A stretch of DNA of 64,000 nt from Leptolinea sp964446955 (GTDB lineage Bacteria; Chloroflexota; Anaerolineae; Anaerolineales; Anaerolineaceae): the NCBI GenBank assembly GCA_964446955.1, contig CAYUQJ010000002.1, positions 186,001 through 250,000 on the forward strand, read 5' to 3'. Position numbers and translations under genes: made by a program. The notes under the pieces were generated by a model, which made no database searches, was not told the DNA's origin, and saw only the letters and a program-made list of their open reading frames with translations. Shown here piece after piece: positions 45,007 to 53,385 of the stretch. Position 1 is the stretch's first letter, and each line of letters begins with the position of its first letter.

Positions 45007-45828
45007 TCAGCCAGCCGATGCGGAAGGGTTGATCTCAGCCGTAAAGACTGTGACCGCCTGACCGCGAATTTCGACCCGCTCTCCTCGATCAGCCACGTGT
45101 AACATACCACCGCGTGCACTCGCCTGATACGCTGTCATTTCCTTTTTTCCCAGCAATTTCGACCAGTACGGTGTCAACGCGGTATGCGAAGAGCCTGTGA
45201 CGGGGTCTTCATCGACACCCGCCCCGGGGGCGAAAAAGCGGGAGACAAAATCATACTCACTGGATGATGACCGCGCTGTGACAATTACACCGCGCAGGTT
45301 AACCTTTTTCAACCGGGAATGATCCGGATCCAATTGTCGGACCTGTTCTTCAGAATCCAGTTCCACCAGATAATCCATTTTGTTACAGCCCACATACCTG
45401 GCTGATTTAACATGCAATCCCTCCATTAATCCCTCCGGGGGATCAGCTGGTTCCACCTTTTTCGCAGGGAAATCCATCGATATCCAATCACCTTCCAGCA
45501 ACCGGGCGGTCAGTATACCGCTGCGGGTATGGAATTGAGCTTCCTCTTGTACGCTGATAAATCCCTGCTCCCACAAAATATGCGCGCTGGCCAGGGTGGC
45601 ATGTCCGCAAAGATCCACCTCGACTGTGGGTGTGAACCAACGAAGGTCGTATCCCTCCGATTCGATATCCCGTCTGGACACAAAAGCCGTTTCCGAAAGG
45701 TTCATTTCTCGGGCCATCATCCGCATCCACTCTTCCGGTTGTGGGCTGAAACTGATGTAAACACCGGCCGGATTTCCTTTGAAAGGAACTTCGGTGAATG
45801 AATCGACCTGATAAATCATGTTACGCAT
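45007..45828 (-). CDS. PhzF-family isomerase
   Basis: The 273-residue protein shows PhzF/DapF-like symmetry. YQVDSFTEVPFKGNPAGV is at the N-terminus, NLSETAFV carries the catalytic Glu46, GHATLASAHIL is near 75, and VDEDPVTGSSHTALTPYW is near 210. The family isomerises small amino-acid-like metabolites; this substrate is unknown and no phenazine genes are near. Its start overlaps the dnaE stop by 8 bases, so it is translated from the dnaE transcript. Confidence 0.92.
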   Translation of the reverse strand: MRNMIYQVDSFTEVPFKGNPAGVYISFSPQPEEWMRMMAREMNLSETAFVSRRDIESEGYDLRWFTPTVEVDLCGHATLASAHILWEQGFISVQEEAQFHTRSGILTARLLEGDWISMDFPAKKVEPADPPEGLMEGLHVKSARYVGCNKMDYLVELDSEEQVRQLDPDHSRLKKVNLRGVIVTARSSSSEYDFVSRFFAPGAGVDEDPVTGSSHTALTPYWSKLLGKKEMTAYQASARGGMLHVADRGERVEIRGQAVTVFTAEINPSASAG

Positions 45829-48800
45829 TGGTCAAACCCTCCTGTTTTGTCAACTCTATAATGTTAATGTTTTCCTCACCGACAAGCAGTTTTAATGTTG
45901 TCAGGACTTCATCACAGACATGGGTGGTATGGTTCGGGAAATCCATCTCATACTTCTGGTTGTTCTCAAAAAGTTGAAAACCAAATCGATCTATTCCCGG
46001 ATGAGCCGCCAGAATGGTATGAGCGCGGACAAGTCGGGCTTTATCCCGTTCACGGTCACCCGTAGGATTAAGAACGACTGTAACACGGCGGGGAACAGCG
46101 TTTGGATCAACCGGTTGACGGCATGGTTCAGGTGGCTCCAGAGCGGAGTAATCTGGCTGGCTGGCATCTTCGGCAATTTTCAACGTGTTTGAATGATCTC
46201 CGTTTCCTCCGGTTGACAATCCCGGCCAGCCATTGTTATTACCATTATCAGGATGGTCTGGTTGAGTTTTCGGTTTATCGGTAATCATTTCGTAATCGTC
46301 CGGTGGAGGAGGTAAAGAAGCCCAATCGGGTTCCGCATCTTCCATAACAGGTTCAGCTAATACGACACATTCCTGTTCACTTTCATCACCTGTAGTCTTC
46401 GCACCCTTTTTCTTTTTCAGGGGTTTTGTCAGATCGATCTCCTGCAGCCTGTCTACCAGGACTTTGGGATCACCTGATTCACAATCCGGCTTACCGGTTA
46501 CCTGGATAACGCTATCAATTTTGATCTTGTCGCCGCATGCCTCCCATGCTCGCGGGAAAATGACAAGCTCTATGAAACCCTGCACATCTTCAATTGTGGC
46601 AAAGCCCATGGCTTTCCCATCTTTCGTCACATGCGTGCGGAATTTAGTGATCATTCCGGCCACGGTAACCTTGTCCTTCGGATTGGCATCTTTAAGTTGG
46701 GCGGAAAAGTGGGTAACTGTGTCCTGCATGTAAGCCATATATGGTGACAGCGGATGATCGGACACATAAAGTCCAATCAATTCCTTTTCCCATTCCAGTT
46801 TCTCACGTCTGTCAACCTCGGCAATCATGGGAAGCATGATCTGCTCTTCAACACCCTGAATGGTGCCAAAAAAGGTCATCTGACCGCTGTTCAGCGCCTT
46901 GAAATGATTGCCGCTGACGGAAATTACCTGATCGAGTCCCTGCAACAGGGACGCGCGGGGGCCAAAAGCATCCAACGCGCCAACCTTGATCATTGATTCA
47001 AGCGGACGCCGGCCCACAGAACGCAGATCAACGCGGCGCGCGAAGTCATTGAGGTCCTTAAACCGTCCGCCTTCATTTCGTACCGCCAGAATCGTTTCAA
47101 CCGGGCTTTGTCCGACATTCTTGATAGCACCCAGGCCAAAACGAATCTCACTGCATGTATTCTCACAATCTTCTATCGTGAAATCCCATCCACTGGAATT
47201 GATATCAGGCGGGAGAACATTAATACCCAACAATCGGCAGTCGGCTATATAGAATGCCACCTTTTCCGTTTCATTCTTTGAAGCGGAAAGCAGCGCCGTC
47301 ATATATTCGATGGTGTAATGAGTTTTTAAATATGCCGTTTGAACGGCGATAACACCATAATCCGCCGCGTGACTTTTGTTGAATCCATAGCGGGCAAAGT
47401 TTTCCCAGTCTTCAAATATGGCTGCGGACGTTTCCTGCGGGATACCTTTATCTTTCGCGCCGGTAATGAATTTTTGCCGGTGCTTCTTCAATGCGTCCGC
47501 ATTCTTCTTCGAGATGGCTTTGCGCAACTCATCCGCTTCAGATGCTGTATATCCGGCGAGGTTCATGGCCGCGATCATCAGTTGTTCCTGATAAATCGGG
47601 ATACCATACGTCTCTTTAAACATCGGTTCCAGCATTGGATGGCGGTAGGATACTTCCTCTTCACCATGCATTCGCTTGATGTATGTTGGGATGAAATCCA
47701 TTGGCCCGGGCCGGTACAATGCCACCATGGCAATGACATTATCCAGATTGCGGGGATGCATCTGGGTAATATAACGGGTCATCCCATTACCTTCCAACTG
47801 GAAGGTGCCGGCTGTATGGCCCTGGGAAATGAATTCGAAGGTTTCTGGATCATCAATGGGGATATTCTGCAGATCCAAGCGCACTTTATGACGCTGGAAG
47901 ATCAAATCAGTTGCCCGCGCCATGACTGTTAGTGTAGCCAGACCAAGGAAATCAACCTTTAATAGGCGTTGAGCATCCAGAACGCCCATATCGAACTGCG
48001 TTACAACCTTAACCGGACTATCATCCGATCCACTGGTTGGACGGTGAAGCGGTACCAGGTTGACGATCGGCTGGTCGGCAATGATCACGCCGGCTGCGTG
48101 AGTTCCCGCGTTTCGTACCACACCCTCCATATCCCGCGCAGTCTCGATCAAATCTTTCAGATACGACCCATTCTCACAGGCTGATTTGATCTCTGGTACA
48201 GCTTCCATAGCTTCAGCCAGGGTCATGGCTCCGGCCCCCACATTGGGGATCATCTTTGCCACCCTGTCCACTTCAGAGAGGGGAATATCCATCACCCGCC
48301 CGACATCCCGCAACGCACCGCGAGCCCCCATGGTGCCAAAGGTAATGATCTGTGCCACCCGGTCCTCACCATATTGGTGCGCACAATACTCCAACATTTT
48401 CGGACGCAGGTCGTCCTGAAAATCAAGATCAATATCAGGCATGCTGATTCTGTGCGGATTCAGGAAACGTTCGAAAATCAGTCCATGATTGATCGGCTCG
48501 ACCAATGTGATGTCCAGGGTATAAGCCACCATGGATCCGGCCGCCGATCCGCGGGCGTTATACCATATACCTTCTTCCCGCGCGTACCGGCAAAGGTCCC
48601 ATACAATGAGGAAGTACGCATCGAATCCCATTGTATGGATCACACCCAACTCATACTCCAATCGTTCCCGAACCTTCGGGTCTGAAACCCGATTCCCATA
48701 ACGCCGCTCCATTCCCTCTTCGCACAAATGACGCAAATACGTTTCAGCGGTATATCCATCAGGAACGGGGAAAACAGGCAGATGATAGCCTTCCGGCGTC

Positions 48801-49624
48801 AGATCAACATTACAGCGCTCCGCGATCAGAAGTGTGTTGCTCAGGGCTTCCGGAACTGAGCTGAAGATATCCTGCATTTCCTGCGGTGTTCGCAGGTAAT
48901 ACGACGGATCGGTCATGCGCATTCGTTTCGGGTCATTCAACGTGGAGTTCGTTTGAATGGCTAGCAGTACATCCTGCAGACGCGAATCAGATGGATTGAT
49001 GTAGTGCACATCATTGGTGGCAATATACCGCGCCGCATAATGTGGTCCCAGGTTCATCAAAGCGCGATTTAACGTTTCCAGTTCAGGAATATTGTGCTGT
49101 TGCAATTCAAGGAAGAAATTATCTGCACCGAAAACGTCATAATACCAGTCCAATTTTTTCCGGGCGGCATCCTCACCCTTTTCGAGAATGGTTCGGGATA
49201 TTTCCGATGCCATACAACCCGATGTGGCGATTATGCCCTCTGAATGCTGTGCGAGCATTTCATGATCAATCCGCGGGTAGTAATAAAATCCTTCGAGTTG
49301 GGCGGCGCTGGCCAGTTTCAACAAATTCCGGTATCCGGTTATGTTCTCGGCCAGTAACAGTAAGTGGGTGGAACTGCGGTCCAACGCCGGATCGCGGTCT
49401 GTCATCCGACGCGCAGCCAGGTATGCTTCAACCCCAAGTATCGGCTTGACGCCCGCACTGGTTGCTGCGTTATAGAACTCGATGATGCCGTGCATTGTTC
49501 CATGATCGGTCAACGCGATAGCCGGCATCTCCAGTTCTTTGGTGCGTTTAATCAGCTTCTTGATATTGCTAAAACCATCAAGAAGGGAGTATTCGGAATG
49601 AACATGCAGATGGACAAAGGACAT
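45821..49624 (-). CDS. dnaE: DNA polymerase III alpha subunit
   Basis: The 1267-residue replicative polymerase begins with a PHP domain (FVHLHVHSEYSLLDG, 3-17). The catalytic acids are in PDIDLDFQDD (about 393-402) and the following finger segment. NARGSAAGSMVAYTL is the nucleotide-binding loop. An HhH and an OB-fold (about 1000-1080, with KVTVAGMI) follow. The C-terminal tail is Pro-rich and acidic before a final beta-clamp-adjacent region. This is a DnaE-type enzyme and not PolC. A TATAAT promoter and a DnaA-box-like site lie upstream. Confidence 0.96.
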   Translation of the reverse strand: MSFVHLHVHSEYSLLDGFSNIKKLIKRTKELEMPAIALTDHGTMHGIIEFYNAATSAGVKPILGVEAYLAARRMTDRDPALDRSSTHLLLLAENITGYRNLLKLASAAQLEGFYYYPRIDHEMLAQHSEGIIATSGCMASEISRTILEKGEDAARKKLDWYYDVFGADNFFLELQQHNIPELETLNRALMNLGPHYAARYIATNDVHYINPSDSRLQDVLLAIQTNSTLNDPKRMRMTDPSYYLRTPQEMQDIFSSVPEALSNTLLIAERCNVDLTPEGYHLPVFPVPDGYTAETYLRHLCEEGMERRYGNRVSDPKVRERLEYELGVIHTMGFDAYFLIVWDLCRYAREEGIWYNARGSAAGSMVAYTLDITLVEPINHGLIFERFLNPHRISMPDIDLDFQDDLRPKMLEYCAHQYGEDRVAQIITFGTMGARGALRDVGRVMDIPLSEVDRVAKMIPNVGAGAMTLAEAMEAVPEIKSACENGSYLKDLIETARDMEGVVRNAGTHAAGVIIADQPIVNLVPLHRPTSGSDDSPVKVVTQFDMGVLDAQRLLKVDFLGLATLTVMARATDLIFQRHKVRLDLQNIPIDDPETFEFISQGHTAGTFQLEGNGMTRYITQMHPRNLDNVIAMVALYRPGPMDFIPTYIKRMHGEEEVSYRHPMLEPMFKETYGIPIYQEQLMIAAMNLAGYTASEADELRKAISKKNADALKKHRQKFITGAKDKGIPQETSAAIFEDWENFARYGFNKSHAADYGVIAVQTAYLKTHYTIEYMTALLSASKNETEKVAFYIADCRLLGINVLPPDINSSGWDFTIEDCENTCSEIRFGLGAIKNVGQSPVETILAVRNEGGRFKDLNDFARRVDLRSVGRRPLESMIKVGALDAFGPRASLLQGLDQVISVSGNHFKALNSGQMTFFGTIQGVEEQIMLPMIAEVDRREKLEWEKELIGLYVSDHPLSPYMAYMQDTVTHFSAQLKDANPKDKVTVAGMITKFRTHVTKDGKAMGFATIEDVQGFIELVIFPRAWEACGDKIKIDSVIQVTGKPDCESGDPKVLVDRLQEIDLTKPLKKKKGAKTTGDESEQECVVLAEPVMEDAEPDWASLPPPPDDYEMITDKPKTQPDHPDNGNNNGWPGLSTGGNGDHSNTLKIAEDASQPDYSALEPPEPCRQPVDPNAVPRRVTVVLNPTGDRERDKARLVRAHTILAAHPGIDRFGFQLFENNQKYEMDFPNHTTHVCDEVLTTLKLLVGEENINIIELTKQEGLTNA

Positions 49625-49673
49625 GGCACTCTACAGGTAATAGAAACAATACCCCCGGTGGAGGTCTACAAAA

Positions 49674-49699
49674 ATTATAGCATCTAGGATTGTGGATAA
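49674..49699 (-). promoter_or_regulatory. dnaE promoter with a DnaA-box-like site
   Basis: TATAAT at 49674-49679 lies about 50 bases before the dnaE ATG. TTATCCACA, a perfect match to the consensus DnaA box, is at 49691-49699 on the minus strand, within the spacer and next to the -35 position. The -35 itself is weak, so DnaA may affect expression. Confidence 0.45.
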
Positions 49700-49752
49700 C
49701 TTTCATCCACGATGGTTTTGTAAAATCTTAAGACTTAAAGAATTAGAGTCTT

Positions 49753-50436
49753 TTAAGGCAGGAAGAATGTTGAAAAATCACCGCCAATATGGGCCGAAAG
49801 AAGATCCTGTAAGTCGTTGGCGGCTTTCCTGACCAATTCAGAACCGCCCTCATTTTGGGCTTCAATTGTTATCAACACATCCGTGGTTTCTTCCCGGGCA
49901 GCGGATTCTTCGCTCTGACGCCAGCACCACCGTCTGGCGATGACCACATCTTTCTCGTCTATGAAAATCACCTCGCCAGGTGAAGGATGATCGGCTTCCA
50001 GTTGATTAAGATTAACAAATGCTTCATCGCCGCGCGCAAACCGCACAGTGATGGGAAGATTGACCAATCGGGTGTCTATGGCCGCCACTGGCAGTCCGTA
50101 CCGTATACTGACCAGATTGCAGAGATCGACAATAACATTGATGGACGGGATGTCACCCTTTTTTGTCAACCTGCGTAAAAGGGCTTCCGCCGCGCTGCGA
50201 TAACCGGTGGGATCCACACCAAACGCGCGGAACGCTGTCCGCCAACCGGCCAGGGTTGGCAACTCACTGAGCGGCGTATCTCCGATCCTGTTCTTTACGG
50301 CTTCCTGCTCTAGCTGATATAACCGAACGACTTCTACAGGTGAAATCCGGTTTTTCAATCCCTTTCCGACAACAAAACCACCTGAAATAAAAGGGAAACG
50401 ATCCAAAATTTCATTATCATAAACAAAATATTCCAT
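49753..50436 (-). CDS. B3/4-domain protein
   Basis: The 227-residue protein has the B3/B4 fold of phenylalanyl-tRNA synthetase beta: LPTLAGWRTAFRAFGVDPTGYRS at about 62-84 split over two segments, then LVNLPITVRFARGDE and GEVIFIDEKDVVIARRWCWRQSE. Free-standing B3/4 proteins may edit mischarged tRNA or bind amino acids, but the role here is not known. GAGGGA precedes the ATG. It is followed by a weak AT-rich hairpin before the dnaE promoter. Confidence 0.85.
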   Translation of the reverse strand: MEYFVYDNEILDRFPFISGGFVVGKGLKNRISPVEVVRLYQLEQEAVKNRIGDTPLSELPTLAGWRTAFRAFGVDPTGYRSAAEALLRRLTKKGDIPSINVIVDLCNLVSIRYGLPVAAIDTRLVNLPITVRFARGDEAFVNLNQLEADHPSPGEVIFIDEKDVVIARRWCWRQSEESAAREETTDVLITIEAQNEGGSELVRKAANDLQDLLSAHIGGDFSTFFLP

Positions 50437-50567
50437 AGTTTTCCCTCTGAATAGATAATTCCTGATGATACCAGAATTGGTCTGATACTACCCTCGTAAA
50501 AAAATAATCTGGTATGATAGCCAGTCTGTTCTATTGAATCTATTGTTATTGTAAAACAGGATGGATC

Positions 50568-51794
50568 ATGTTATCCAGTGTCCGTAAAGCGAGGGATGAA
50601 TATCCCCGCCAGTTTTGGCTTCTTTTCTGGGGCTTGCTGATCAGCACCACCGGTGCGAGTATGATCTGGCCTTTCCTGATGGTTTATGTAAGCGCGAAAT
50701 TACAGCTCCCATTGACCGTGTCCGCATCCATCATGACGGTCAATTCTATCATGTCGATCATTTTTACTTTCATCGCCGGACCGGTAACAGACCGGATTGG
50801 CCGCAAGTGGGTAATGGTCATCAGCCTGCTCGGAAATGGGCTTGTTTACCTTTTCTATCAGAATGCCACAACATATCTGCATTTTTGCCTGACCGCCGGA
50901 TTGGCCGGCGCATTCAACCCACTTTTCCGTGTTGGAGCGGATGCCATGCTGGCAGACTTGATCCCTGAGAACAGGCGGCTGGATGCCTACTCTTTGCTCC
51001 GTCTGAGCAACAACCTGGGAGTGGCACTGGGGCCGACGATTGGCGGTGTTCTGGCTGCCACATCCTATTCCATAGCGTTCCTTTTCGCGTCCTTTGGAAT
51101 GTGTACGTATGGATTGATGATGTTGGTCCTGGGAAAAGAAACAATCCCGCAGATAACTCGAACTCCCGTTGAGAATGAACGTTTACAACCGAAATTCGGC
51201 GGATATAACATTATCTTCAAAGATAAACGTTATATACAATTCGTGGGAGCTTTCTCCTTGATCCAGGTGAGCGCCGCTCTGGTATGGCTCCTGCTTTCCG
51301 TATATACGAAGGAACAATACGGAATACCGGAAAATCTATATGGCCTATTACCGGCAACCAATGGGATCATGATCGTTCTTATGCAGTTGGGAATAACCGC
51401 CTGGACAAGGAAACATTCCTCGCATTCCATGCTGGCTGTCGGATCAGCGTTTTATGGAATTGCCACATTCAGTATCGCGTTCATGACCGGTTTCTGGGGA
51501 TTCTGGGTCTCCATGGTTCTTCTGACCATTGGCGAGATGATTCTTGTCCCCACATCGAGCACGTACGCTGCAAACCTTGCGCCAGAGGATATGCGCGGCC
51601 GCTACTTAAGCCTCTATTCCATGACCCATGGGTTGGCCTATGGTGTAGGTCCTGTTCTTGGAGGTCTCTTATCAGATAATTTCGGACCAAAATATACCTG
51701 GTATGGGGGCGGAATTATTGGAATTGTCAGTGTAGCGGCGTTCATCTTGCTGCAACGATCAAACAGGAAAGCCGATAAACTTGCCATTTCCTGA
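50568..51794 (+). CDS. MFS transporter
   Basis: The 408-residue protein has 12 hydrophobic segments. AGPVTDRIGRKWVMVISLLG (helix 2-3 loop) is a good MFS motif A and RVGADAMLADLIPENRRLDAYSL is the helix 4-5 region of drug-efflux-type members. Substrate unknown. Upstream, TATGAT near 50513 and a long AT-rich leader precede the ATG; AGGATGG is a weak Shine-Dalgarno. Confidence 0.88.
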   Translation: MLSSVRKARDEYPRQFWLLFWGLLISTTGASMIWPFLMVYVSAKLQLPLTVSASIMTVNSIMSIIFTFIAGPVTDRIGRKWVMVISLLGNGLVYLFYQNATTYLHFCLTAGLAGAFNPLFRVGADAMLADLIPENRRLDAYSLLRLSNNLGVALGPTIGGVLAATSYSIAFLFASFGMCTYGLMMLVLGKETIPQITRTPVENERLQPKFGGYNIIFKDKRYIQFVGAFSLIQVSAALVWLLLSVYTKEQYGIPENLYGLLPATNGIMIVLMQLGITAWTRKHSSHSMLAVGSAFYGIATFSIAFMTGFWGFWVSMVLLTIGEMILVPTSSTYAANLAPEDMRGRYLSLYSMTHGLAYGVGPVLGGLLSDNFGPKYTWYGGGIIGIVSVAAFILLQRSNRKADKLAIS

Positions 51795-51825
51795 AATTAA
51801 GCCCATACCTGATGGCACTTCTCTG

Positions 51826-51972
51826 ATGTCTGACCGCAGGTTAAGAGTTTTTTCATCTAGATTGAAATTGGATTACCAGCGTGCTACATTGAAATTGCAT
51901 GAACGGCTTTCCAATTTGAGGACACCAGGGATGGAGGTTAGTTCTCCAAAAAACCCATATTATAAGAGGTAG
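51826..51972 (+). CDS. Possible 48-residue basic peptide
   Basis: An ATG at 51826 opens a 48-codon frame that ends in TAG at 51972. The peptide is rich in Arg and Lys with an amphipathic helix (SRLKLDYQRATLKLHERL). There is no Shine-Dalgarno and the MFS stop is 31 bases upstream. It could be a real small protein or a chance frame. Confidence 0.25.
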   Translation: MSDRRLRVFSSRLKLDYQRATLKLHERLSNLRTPGMEVSSPKNPYYKR

Positions 51973-52142
51973 TTTACTTTCACTACCCCATTCAGGATTG
52001 TTAGAAGGCAATCCGGTTAAGATTGACGCGCCGTACCCGATGAGGCGGCTCCTGACTACAGGATATGCGTCCAAATTATATTTGTCCTGGAATGCTGTTC
52101 ATGTCATATATGAAACCCGAGCTTGACTCGGGTTTCTTTTTT
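51968..52142 (+). ncRNA. Candidate structured RNA with terminator
   Basis: Four short hairpins follow one another: GGTAGT/ACTACC (51968-51987), GGATTG/CAATCC (51995-52014), CGCC/GGCG (52029-52047) and TCCTG/CAGGA with a tetraloop (52050-52063). An intrinsic terminator ends the run. A possible -10 (TATAAG, 51961-51966) precedes it, but its -35 is poor. The number of adjacent stems is more than expected by chance, yet no family is recognised. Confidence 0.3.
52112..52142 (+). terminator. Intrinsic terminator before the lipoprotein gene
   Basis: A perfect 10-bp stem (GAAACCCGAG with CTCGGGTTTC) closes a 5-base loop and is followed by six Ts. Confidence 0.88.
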
Positions 52143-52183
52143 GTCTATAAATTATTAGTATAAAAACGGTCAATTGTGGTCAG

Positions 52184-52228
52184 CCGGGGTTCTAGATTTT
52201 GCAGGAGTGATAATCACTTATTCCCCGG
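52184..52228 (+). promoter_or_regulatory. Leader hairpin and palindrome before lipoprotein gene
   Basis: CCGGGG (52184-52189) can pair with CCCCGG (52223-52228). Inside lies AGTGAT-A-ATCACT (52206-52218), a 13-base near-perfect palindrome. It could be an operator or an RNA structure in the leader of the gene at 52262. Confidence 0.35.
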
Positions 52229-52261
52229 TAACAAAGACAATCAAGGTATTAGGAGGAGATA

Positions 52262-53119
52262 ATGTCAAAGAGGCTCGTGATTGTAGGTTTGATTCTGGTT
52301 CTTGTTTTAACTTCGTGTTCCCTGCCCGGCGGGAAATCATCGAAAGCGGAAGAACCGGTTGAAGAACCTGTCGTCGTGGAACCCGTAGTTGAAGAACCAG
52401 TCGTTGAAGAACCCGTGGTCGAAGAACCCGTGGTCGAGGAACCGGTTGTTGAGGAACCAACAGCGGAACAACCGGCAGCCGAAGAACCGGTAGCGGAGGA
52501 ACCCCAGGGATTCAATTTCCGTGATGATTTTGATGAAGAAAGTGATAATTACTCGGAAGAGATCTACACCACAACCCAGGCGGTAACACGCGATCAAATG
52601 CAGACAGAACCGCCATTCGTCCAGGATGGCATCATGGATTGGAAAATCCGCGATAATGAAACCTATGCCTACAAATTCATCAACGATTCGATGGTCGAGG
52701 ATGTGGTTATCGAGGCTAAATGGAAAAGCAATGGCCAGAGCCTGAACGGTGTGGCGTTGTTATGCCGCGCGTCTGAGGATTATTCCGGATGGTATGAATT
52801 CCGGATGTCAGCCCAGGGTGATTGGCAATTACTCCAATATGACAAATCCATCCGTGACAACGATGCTTATAAGAACCCGTACGTCACCATCAAGAAAGGC
52901 GTTGCCAAACAGAAACTGGTTCGGGTAACCGGAGACAACGTATCAAAGTTCACGTGCGCCGGCTCTAAACTCAGTTATGAGATCAATGGCACACCCATCG
53001 TTGAAACATCCAATTCCAAGATCAAAGGTGGTGGTCTGGTTGGTATCGGTGTGATGTCCTCTACGTACCTGCCAGTCGTTATCCAATGGGACTACCTATC
53101 AGTCACACAACCTGAATAA
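52262..53119 (+). CDS. Lipoprotein with EPVVE repeat stalk and sandwich domain
   Basis: The 285-residue protein has a lipobox (VLTSC, Cys19). A stalk of repeated E-E-P-V-V units runs from about 30 to 80. A C-terminal domain (about 83-284) begins FNFRDDFDEE and ends VVIQWDYLSVTQ. That domain resembles the concanavalin-like fold of DUF1080/LamG lipoproteins and the domain in the lipoprotein at 58124-59011. The stalk would lift the domain off the membrane. Strong AGGAGG precedes the ATG. Ligand unknown. Confidence 0.75.
   Translation: MSKRLVIVGLILVLVLTSCSLPGGKSSKAEEPVEEPVVVEPVVEEPVVEEPVVEEPVVEEPVVEEPTAEQPAAEEPVAEEPQGFNFRDDFDEESDNYSEEIYTTTQAVTRDQMQTEPPFVQDGIMDWKIRDNETYAYKFINDSMVEDVVIEAKWKSNGQSLNGVALLCRASEDYSGWYEFRMSAQGDWQLLQYDKSIRDNDAYKNPYVTIKKGVAKQKLVRVTGDNVSKFTCAGSKLSYEINGTPIVETSNSKIKGGGLVGIGVMSSTYLPVVIQWDYLSVTQPE
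52349..52505 (+). repeat. 15-base coding repeats (EPVVE stalk)
   Basis: About ten degenerate copies of a 15-base unit (GTnGAAGAACCnGT) encode a Glu/Pro/Val stalk in the lipoprotein. Some neighbours are identical, so unit number may vary between strains. Confidence 0.8.
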
Positions 53120-53138
53120 TTGTGATTTGATCACATCA

Positions 53139-53168
53139 GGGAGAGGTGCGTGCACCTCTCCCTTTTTT
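53139..53168 (+). terminator. Intrinsic terminator after the lipoprotein gene
   Basis: A perfect 11-bp stem (GGGAGAGGTGC with GCACCTCTCCC) with a two-base GT centre and six Ts follows the stop by 19 bases. Confidence 0.9.
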
Positions 53169-53169
53169 A

Positions 53170-53198
53170 TTGGAAATTTTTATATGAAATGCTATAAT
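53170..53198 (+). promoter_or_regulatory. Promoter of the tRNA-Arg gene
   Basis: TTGGAA (53170-53175) and TATAAT (53193-53198) have the ideal 17-base spacing. Transcription would start about 4 bases before the mature tRNA end. Confidence 0.75.
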
Positions 53199-53208
53199 CC
53201 CTGTGCAA

Positions 53209-53282
53209 GCCCCAGTAGCTCAAATGGACAGAGCAGAGCACTCCTAAGGCTAAGGCTGTGGGTTCAATTCCCGCCTGGGGCA
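53209..53282 (+). tRNA. tRNA-Arg (anticodon CCT)
   Basis: The cloverleaf is clear in three arms: acceptor GCCCCAG/CTGGGGC (7 bp), D-stem GCTC/GAGC and T-stem GTGGG/CCCGC around TTCAATT. The anticodon loop CTCCTAA gives anticodon CCT (53243-53245), read as Arg AGG. The anticodon stem is weak: GAGCA against GGCTA leaves only three Watson-Crick pairs, with G-A and A-G at the two ends. The discriminator is A and the CCA is not fully encoded (ACCT). The tRNA has its own promoter and terminator. Confidence 0.82.
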
Positions 53283-53342
53283 CCTGTATAACTATTCGAA
53301 AAACACTTGCAATTTTCCAAATATGGATATAAAATACAAACA

Positions 53343-53385
53343 GATAAGCACTTGGGTGCCCCCCTCACCCAGGTGTTTATCTTTT
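53343..53385. terminator. Bidirectional terminator between tRNA and aminotransferase
   Basis: A 16-bp stem with two G-T wobbles (53343-53358 with 53366-53381) closes a 7-base loop and is followed by TTTT. It ends the tRNA transcript and, in reverse, the convergent aminotransferase operon. Confidence 0.85.

Larger units (their letters stand above)
51795..52261. other. 467-base interval without a confident gene
   Basis: The interval holds a small basic reading frame (51826-51972), a run of short hairpins (51968-52063), a strong terminator (52112-52142) and the leader of the next lipoprotein gene. No match to known RNA families such as 6S RNA, SRP RNA, RNase P RNA or tmRNA is visible to me. Confidence 0.6.

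Noticed and set aside
45920..49449. Several open frames antisense to dnaE, some near 200 codons
   Set aside because: They lie wholly inside dnaE on the other strand, lack ribosome sites and encode low-complexity or Cys/Arg-rich sequence typical of shadow frames.
49728..49750. Terminator after the B3/4-domain gene
   Set aside because: The stem is only about 6 bp and AT-rich; too weak to call with confidence.
52349..52505. Direct repeats resembling a CRISPR array
   Set aside because: Units are 15 bases, contiguous and in frame, encoding a Glu/Pro/Val stalk. There are no spacers and no cas genes.
53121..53135. CRP-like site TGTGA-N5-TCACA
   Set aside because: The spacer is 5 and not 6 bases, and the site lies after a stop codon and just before a terminator, not upstream of a promoter.
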